From Bacteroidia bacterium (GTDB lineage: Bacteria > Bacteroidota > Bacteroidia > NS11-12g > UBA9320), in NCBI GenBank assembly GCA_029253325.1, contig JAQWZS010000210.1, forward strand, positions 1 through 11,250: DNA of 11,250 nt, written 5' to 3'. Positions within the stretch are counted from its first letter, which is position 1. Every line of letters starts with the position of its first letter. The position numbers were made by a program, and so were the translations under genes. Of the stretch, positions 6,372 through 11,250 are shown one piece after another. The notes below the pieces were generated by a model. That model was not told the origin of the DNA and did not search any database. It was given only the letters and a program-made list of their open reading frames with translations.

Positions 6372-7634
6372 ATGTTAAAAGACTGGGTATTTCATTTTTG
6401 TAGAAACTCTCTAAGATTACCTTTAGGTGGATTTGTTCGAAAAGTTCATTTTGATGGACTCGAAAATTTCCCGAAAGATAAGCCAGTTCTTCTGGCGGGG
6501 AACCATCCAAATTCCTTTTTAGATGGGGTCGTTTATCAGCATATGAGTGGTCGAAAAATATATACGCTCACCCGTGGTGATGTTTTTTTAAAACCCATTG
6601 CCAATTACTTTTTAAGGAGCATGTGTCTGAGGCCTATTTTTAGAGCAAGAGACGCAAATTCTGAGGTAGCACGTAAAGGAAATAGTCAAACAATGGATGA
6701 GTTATATGACTTATTCAGAAATAATCAAACCATACTTATTTTTTCAGAAGGAAGTTCCTTTCCAGAAAAAGGTGTTCGTAGATTAAGAAAGGGTACAGGT
6801 CATATTGCAATTGATATGATGAAAAGAAGTGATTATAATCTTGATCTTCATGTTGTTCCAACAGCATTAAATTATTCTAGGTTTGGTTCTTTGATGCAGA
6901 CCATTCATGTTTCTTTTGATCAACCCATTGTTGTGAAAAATTTTAAAGATGAAATTGAAGAAAATGATAAAAAAGCTGCAGAGAAAATCACCAATCAATT
7001 ACAAGAATCATTAGAAAATAACATTGTAATTACTAAAGGGGATTATTCCGAAGAAAAAGAATTTTTACACGAAGTCATAATCAATGAAAACTATCGTCCT
7101 TTCACGTTTAAATCATATAATACATGGAAATTATCGATAGCAAAACTTAATTCTATTAATGATAAAACTGCTTCAAAAGTTCGAGATTATAAACAAGCAA
7201 TTCTAAAAGAAGGTGTGGATGATGCGAACGTTGGAGGGAGATCGTTTGATGCAATTTCTGTATTTATTGCACTTTTTACATTTGGTTTCAGTCTACCTGT
7301 TTATGCTATTTGGTGGTTGATATGGAAGTTTTCTATGACCTTTATCGATAAGAGAGTCAAGAATATTATTTTTCATGACTCTCTAAAAGTTGGACTTGTA
7401 ATGGTCTTATCCTTGGTCCTGGTATTGGGACTTGCTTTTGCTTTTTTTAATCTATTTTCTCCTTTATGGGCTATACTATTGTTAATAGGGTCGATATACG
7501 GTGGAGTATGCTGGTTTAGACTGGTTGACTTGCTGCCATATTTTTGGAATCAACTCGCATGGTTTGGATTGAAGGAAGATGTAAAAAACGATTTGTCAAA
7601 AAAGCGGGAGGCAATTATTCAGGCTATTTCCTAA
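6372..7634 (+). CDS. 1-acyl-glycerol-3-phosphate/glycerol-3-phosphate acyltransferase-like membrane protein (PlsC superfamily)
   Basis: A 420-residue lysophospholipid acyltransferase-fold protein, likely transferring fatty acyl groups to glycerophosphates at the inner face of the cytoplasmic membrane. Block I is NHPNSFLD: H45 and D51, with five residues between them rather than the classical four. Block III is FSEGSS (124-129, replacing FPEGTR), followed by KGVRRLRKGTGHIA. Block IV is VPTALNYS (from about 162). After the catalytic region comes an acidic/lysine-rich stretch (about 190-230). Two to four hydrophobic segments follow, at about 295-325 and 340-390, so the C-terminus is membrane-anchored. 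This is longer than ordinary PlsC (about 240) and resembles the uncharacterised GPAT-like Bacteroidota group. The gene begins 9 bp after dnaG and its stop is 7 bp from that of the convergent Asp-box gene. The exact acyl acceptor is unknown. Confidence 0.85.
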   Translation: MLKDWVFHFCRNSLRLPLGGFVRKVHFDGLENFPKDKPVLLAGNHPNSFLDGVVYQHMSGRKIYTLTRGDVFLKPIANYFLRSMCLRPIFRARDANSEVARKGNSQTMDELYDLFRNNQTILIFSEGSSFPEKGVRRLRKGTGHIAIDMMKRSDYNLDLHVVPTALNYSRFGSLMQTIHVSFDQPIVVKNFKDEIEENDKKAAEKITNQLQESLENNIVITKGDYSEEKEFLHEVIINENYRPFTFKSYNTWKLSIAKLNSINDKTASKVRDYKQAILKEGVDDANVGGRSFDAISVFIALFTFGFSLPVYAIWWLIWKFSMTFIDKRVKNIIFHDSLKVGLVMVLSLVLVLGLAFAFFNLFSPLWAILLLIGSIYGGVCWFRLVDLLPYFWNQLAWFGLKEDVKNDLSKKREAIIQAIS

Positions 7635-7641
7635 ATCGAAT

Positions 7642-10074
7642 TTATGGATGAGCGATTACAATCTTTTTAGTAATTACTTGATTTTCATTAAATACCTCTA
7701 AAAAGTAAGTACCGTTTTTCAAGGATACTGTTGGGATGACATTCTGCTTGTGTGAAGCTACTTTTATGCCCGATAATGAGTAAATATTTACTTGATCCAA
7801 TTTGCCTTTTATACGTATGTAGTCATTAGCTGGATTAGGATAAATTTCTAGCTCAAACAAATGCTTATTACGAACACTAGCAACTGGATTGTCAGTTAAA
7901 TCTGCAGTCCATATACCACGGCCGTGAGTATATATAAATAATTTTCTATCACTACTTCTCAAACGAATTTGGTCAATTGGTACATTGGGTAGACGTGTTT
8001 CTTTTTGCCAACTTGCCCCAGCATTAAGAGAAGTGTATAGCCCATAGTCAGTTCCAATTAATATGTGTTCACTCATGTCAGGATCTACCTCAATCCAGTT
8101 TACCGGTAAACTTTCAGGAAGATTCGCACTAATGTCGTCCCAGATTGGGGTATCTGAAGTTGCATTTCGAATTCTCCATATTCTTGATTTATTTCTGACA
8201 TTCACTAACCCACAGTAAATAGTGCTATCACTATTTGGATCAACTTCAACACATCCAATGGTACTTCCAAGAAAATCAGGATATTGAATGGTCCACATAC
8301 TTACTTCACTGTTAGTCTGAGCAGTTGCGGCATTATCTATGCGATATAATCGAGAGGCTGTACCGCCGATATAGGCAATAGGATCGGTTGAATTACTTAA
8401 TCCAACAGCATATGAATCTCCTAACAAATCAGCAGTCAATGCAATCCAACTATTTCCACCATCAGTTGATCGATATGTAGCTCTTTTCGTTGGTACATAG
8501 ATTTGGTCTCCATCCAAATTATTTATTTCAAATGGATTGATAAACCATACCCCATCATTACCTCCAACAGCATTTCTAATGCCACTACTAATATATCTTA
8601 TTCCAGTATTGCTTTGTCTCCTCATATTGAGGTATTGAGAAGATACGTATCGGATACGATCATCCTGTTGATTTACTGCACAAAATGCACCATCACCACC
8701 ATTTATATTACTGAATATTTGATTGCCCTCGTTACTAAAACGAGTTCCGTTATCTTGAGTCCCACCAATAATTGATTCGCCAGTGGGGTAATAATGACCA
8801 GCATAAAACTGTGTAATATTTAAACCATTATTCAAGTCCTCGTATCGAGACATGTTGTTTTTATTGAAACGACTTACACCTGCATCATTACCGATTAAAA
8901 ATTCATTATCATTAATCCAGCTTACTTCGTGATAATCTGCATGTGGGTCTGCCATATTCAACCATGATGAACCACCATTTCTAGAATAGATGGGGTCTAC
9001 ACACAAACTAGTAATGAAGTTAGAGTCTGCAGGTGCGGTAGATATTTTAAAACAGTACCATGCTTGAGCATAGCTAACACTCGATGGTGGGTTTGGAAGA
9101 CGTTTCCAGGTTTTTCCTCCATTTGATGTTTTATATATTCCATATAGGCTAAATCGGTCTGCTCCACCCAATTGTGCATACATTACTTTCGGAAAATCTC
9201 GACAATAATCAAAGCTAACGCGAGTGTACCCGCTAGATGGCCATTCACCTCCATTGAGCCTTTTTGATTCAAGTGTTCTTTCATGTATTTCAACAACACC
9301 CACTCCAGACATAGCAATCATGATAGTACTATCGTTTCTAACCTCAATTTCATTTATTTGGGTAGATGTAGAATAAATTCTTGAGAAATTTTGACCAGCA
9401 TCTGTACTTCTCCATAATCCTCTAGTATGAGTTGCAACGTAGATAGTACTATCCAAAACAAGCGAGTGTTCTATATCCCAAATGCCTTGGTCAAAATCGC
9501 TCGTCATGGTATGTTCTAGGTGTTCGAATGATTTTGCACCATTTTCAGATTTAAAAATACCCAAACCTCCTAAATCTGCACTATTTCCGTAGCTTTCACC
9601 CGTGCCATAATAAAACAATGAAGGATTGAAAGGGCTTTGCGTAAGGCATGTAGCAGATAATGTTGGAGCGAAGTCATCTATAATTTTCCATGAACCACCT
9701 CTATTTTCTGATACCCATATGCCACCGGATACTCCAGCACATATGTATCTGTTGGGATTATTGTAGTCTATTAATATAGATCGTGTTCTACCACCTACAT
9801 TGAATGGACCAATTTCTTTAATATTTTCCAAGTCATTCATTGCCTTTTTATACAACAATCGATTGTCTTGATCGGCTTTGTACCATTTCATGGTTAGGCC
9901 GTGTGGTATTTTGCCGTTTTCATCTCCTTTTAGCTTCACGTATTGTTTGAACCAACCTGGGTGATTATCCAATTCAGTAGATGAGGGCTTGTCTTCTTGT
10001 GAGTTCAAGAAAATAATCGAAAGCACAGATGTTAAGCCAACCAAAAGTGTTAAATAGGTAAATTTAAGTTTCAT
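7642..10074 (-). CDS. T9SS-exported Asp-box (BNR/sortilin-like) beta-propeller protein
   Basis: An 810-residue secreted protein. Residues 1-25 form a signal peptide (MKLKF, long hydrophobic run, no lipobox Cys). The body contains at least seven Asp-box motifs of the SxxxGxxW type: near residues 122-129, 176-183, 223-230, 317-323, 364-371, 536-543 and 682-689. Each sits in a repeated hairpin of the VPS10/sortilin or sialidase-like beta-propeller. IGPFNVGGRTRSI (88-100) and IIGGTQDNGT (435-444) are recurring motifs of this large Bacteroidota group, often labelled glycosyl hydrolase without proof. No sialidase catalytic Arg triad or Asp/Tyr/Glu set can be recognised, so enzymatic activity is not supported. 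Residues about 740-810 are a type A T9SS sorting domain (EIYPNPANDYI, VNIYSLSGIKV, LKNGTYFLEV, TKKIVI). It follows the VOC gene by 6 bp in the same direction. Role is unknown; adhesion, glycan binding or surface display is plausible. Confidence 0.88.
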   Translation of the reverse strand: MKLKFTYLTLLVGLTSVLSIIFLNSQEDKPSSTELDNHPGWFKQYVKLKGDENGKIPHGLTMKWYKADQDNRLLYKKAMNDLENIKEIGPFNVGGRTRSILIDYNNPNRYICAGVSGGIWVSENRGGSWKIIDDFAPTLSATCLTQSPFNPSLFYYGTGESYGNSADLGGLGIFKSENGAKSFEHLEHTMTSDFDQGIWDIEHSLVLDSTIYVATHTRGLWRSTDAGQNFSRIYSTSTQINEIEVRNDSTIMIAMSGVGVVEIHERTLESKRLNGGEWPSSGYTRVSFDYCRDFPKVMYAQLGGADRFSLYGIYKTSNGGKTWKRLPNPPSSVSYAQAWYCFKISTAPADSNFITSLCVDPIYSRNGGSSWLNMADPHADYHEVSWINDNEFLIGNDAGVSRFNKNNMSRYEDLNNGLNITQFYAGHYYPTGESIIGGTQDNGTRFSNEGNQIFSNINGGDGAFCAVNQQDDRIRYVSSQYLNMRRQSNTGIRYISSGIRNAVGGNDGVWFINPFEINNLDGDQIYVPTKRATYRSTDGGNSWIALTADLLGDSYAVGLSNSTDPIAYIGGTASRLYRIDNAATAQTNSEVSMWTIQYPDFLGSTIGCVEVDPNSDSTIYCGLVNVRNKSRIWRIRNATSDTPIWDDISANLPESLPVNWIEVDPDMSEHILIGTDYGLYTSLNAGASWQKETRLPNVPIDQIRLRSSDRKLFIYTHGRGIWTADLTDNPVASVRNKHLFELEIYPNPANDYIRIKGKLDQVNIYSLSGIKVASHKQNVIPTVSLKNGTYFLEVFNENQVITKKIVIAHP

Positions 10075-10080
10075 TTTGAA

Positions 10081-11151
10081 TTATTTCTTCTTGTTCAATC
10101 CCATACTCTTAACCATCCAACGAGGTAAAGGTTTTAGAGCGTCTCTTTTCCGAATGTCGAGGTACCAACCAATTTTTTTCAGTATAGGTATTTTGTGTGT
10201 TTCAACAAATTCAATTAGTGTACCATCAGGGTCTTCAATGTATGAAAAATGCCCTGCCGCTTCCCCCATGTCAAATGAGTTGGCACTATCCACTGTAAAT
10301 GGATGACCAGCATCTTTACACTCTTCTCGTAATGCTTCCATGCCAACAACATCAAAACAGAGGTGAATAAATCCAAGATCTCCCCAGTATCGTTCCTGGT
10401 AGATATTTTTTCCTGTTTCAGTGAGGTTTTGAATGAGTTCTATTTGAGATGCACCCAGTAGTTGACTAAAACTCCCTTTTCTATTTTTACTATGCGATAA
10501 GATGACTCTTTTGTATTGATGTTTCTTTGGGTTTAACGGGGTTAGGTCATCAAAATTGCCTTCACCTTGCCATTCAATGGTATCATATCCAAGTATGTTT
10601 TTATAAAATTGGATGGATTTTTCAATGTCCGTTACCCCAATTATAGCACCAAAAACTCCACCAGTGTCATTTGAGTTTTTAGAAAACCAGTTATCTGATT
10701 CTATTACTTGAAATGTATTTCCATAGGGGTCTTTGACCCAAAAATGGGGGGTGCCATGTGGTGTTTTTTCAATTTCTTTAGATAGAAGATAGGTTTTATC
10801 AAAATTTCTGTAAGACGATAGGATATCTCTTGTTTTCATCTTACAAACGTTGATTCCAAGATCACCTAGCATCGGTTGGAATGATGCAGGTTGAGGTTTT
10901 CGACTGGTGTATTGCCATATTTCAAAACCGCCTCCTCCTTGCATATTGAGTGCAAGTACTGCATGCCTGTCATGTGGTTTGCCACCTGTGTAGGGTAGCA
11001 TGAGTTCGGCAGTTGCCGCTTCCTCAAAGACAGGAATGTTCATGCTAAAATTATTTCTGTACCAAGTCCATGCTTCATGAACGTCAGGGATGCCTATCCC
11101 CATTTGCTGAATACCACTGATTTCTTTTTCCAAGGTATGCGAATTTACCAA
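10081..11151 (-). CDS. two-domain VOC (glyoxalase/extradiol-dioxygenase superfamily) protein
   Basis: A 356-residue cytoplasmic protein made of two vicinal-oxygen-chelate domains, at about 12-152 and 165-318, with a basic C-terminal tail (KKIGWYLDIRKRDALKPLPRW...). Domain 2 retains three of the four canonical metal-site positions: E238 in SQIELI, H263 in GFIHLCF and E314 in GTLIEF. The first-strand His is replaced (GAIIGV). Domain 1 has E77 but Gln at 16 and 148, and no His, so it looks non-metal-binding. Such a pattern of one active, one decayed domain is common in two-domain family members. Substrate is unknown; ring-cleavage dioxygenase, glyoxalase or isomerase chemistry are all possible. 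The frame has no ATG before residue 17, inside the first strand. The start is taken as the TTG at 11151 (LVNSHTLEKEISGIQQ...). It precedes the Asp-box protein gene by 6 bp. Confidence 0.82.
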   Translation of the reverse strand: MVNSHTLEKEISGIQQMGIGIPDVHEAWTWYRNNFSMNIPVFEEAATAELMLPYTGGKPHDRHAVLALNMQGGGGFEIWQYTSRKPQPASFQPMLGDLGINVCKMKTRDILSSYRNFDKTYLLSKEIEKTPHGTPHFWVKDPYGNTFQVIESDNWFSKNSNDTGGVFGAIIGVTDIEKSIQFYKNILGYDTIEWQGEGNFDDLTPLNPKKHQYKRVILSHSKNRKGSFSQLLGASQIELIQNLTETGKNIYQERYWGDLGFIHLCFDVVGMEALREECKDAGHPFTVDSANSFDMGEAAGHFSYIEDPDGTLIEFVETHKIPILKKIGWYLDIRKRDALKPLPRWMVKSMGLNKKK

Positions 11152-11250
11152 ATCATAACTCGCTACCCAAATTCAATTCTAATGGAGCTATTTTGGGTTG
11201 ACTCGCTTTGCAATTTGACGAAAAAGAAAAGGAAAATATCTTTTAATATA
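11152..11250. other. upstream region of the VOC gene, no feature resolved
   Basis: The final 99 bases are non-coding as far as I can see and presumably hold the promoter for the leftward VOC/Asp-box pair. The in-frame stop at 11173-11175 limits extension of the VOC gene. There is an ATG at 11154-11156 read leftward, but it is out of frame. No exact TAnnTTTG box, hairpin or riboswitch-like element was found. Confidence 0.4.

Noticed and set aside
7634..7657. AATCG...CGATT stem near the acyltransferase/Asp-box junction as a terminator
   Set aside because: Only 5 bp of stem with a 14-base loop, and the T-run lies some distance after it. Too weak to call.
8503..9179. Two further open frames, 8503-8775 (+) and 8997-9179 (-)
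   Set aside because: Both overlap the Asp-box protein gene in another frame and have no recognisable content.
7642..10074. Asp-box protein as a sialidase or glycosyl hydrolase
   Set aside because: The Asp-boxes are structural repeats. I could not identify the catalytic Arg triad or nucleophile residues of sialidases, so an enzymatic name is not supported.
10076..10306. Open frame of 76 codons on the + strand
   Set aside because: It is antisense to the VOC gene's conserved C-terminal metal-site region, with no family resemblance.
1..11250. Defence system, prophage, conjugative element or CRISPR array
   Set aside because: No integrase, transposase, toxin pair, nuclease-helicase set, direct-repeat array or tRNA junction was seen. 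Gene content is housekeeping and secretion-related. YraN and the secreted nuclease are standalone genes of known families.

Overview
The window looks like chromosomal DNA from a member of the Bacteroidota. It is AT-rich. Two predicted secreted proteins end in C-terminal sorting domains of the type IX secretion system (T9SS), which is essentially confined to that phylum. The DnaG, YraN, L-2-hydroxyglutarate oxidase and DUF456 proteins also read like Bacteroidota versions. I cannot place it below phylum; a marine or freshwater Flavobacteriales- or Cytophagales-like lineage is a guess. There are no RNA genes, CRISPR arrays, insertion sequences, integrases or phage genes, so this looks like ordinary core and near-core genome rather than an accessory island.

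Layout. 1-291 (+) is the 3' end of lhgO. It runs convergently, with a 9-bp overlap, into a leftward pair of small membrane proteins: a 114-aa protein of unknown family (843-1187) followed by a DUF456 protein (283-792). After a gene-free gap of about 240 bp with several palindromes comes a rightward gene for a T9SS-exported endonuclease/exonuclease/phosphatase-family nuclease (1427-2713). It meets, 3 bp stop to stop, a leftward pair: an M20 amidohydrolase (3112-4299) followed by yraN (2717-3085). A 95-bp divergent intergenic region carries a 9-bp-arm inverted repeat and a good Bacteroidota -7 box. It separates that pair from a rightward operon of dnaG (4395-6362, TTG start) and a membrane-attached acyltransferase (6372-7634). 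The last block is leftward again: a two-domain VOC protein (10081-11151, apparent TTG start) followed 6 bp later by a large T9SS-exported Asp-box/beta-propeller protein (7642-10074).

Functions. The window mixes housekeeping (primase for replication, phospholipid acylation, YraN, repair of the L-2-hydroxyglutarate by-product) with secreted functions (extracellular nuclease, Asp-box protein). The dnaG-acyltransferase pair is likely one transcript, as are the VOC/Asp-box pair and the M20/yraN pair, but I see no pathway joining the blocks. I did not find a convincing new biological system. The most useful leads are the 5-residue spacing in the acyltransferase catalytic motif, the inverted repeat between the M20 gene and dnaG, the two non-ATG starts, and the possible DUF456 half-size paralogue.
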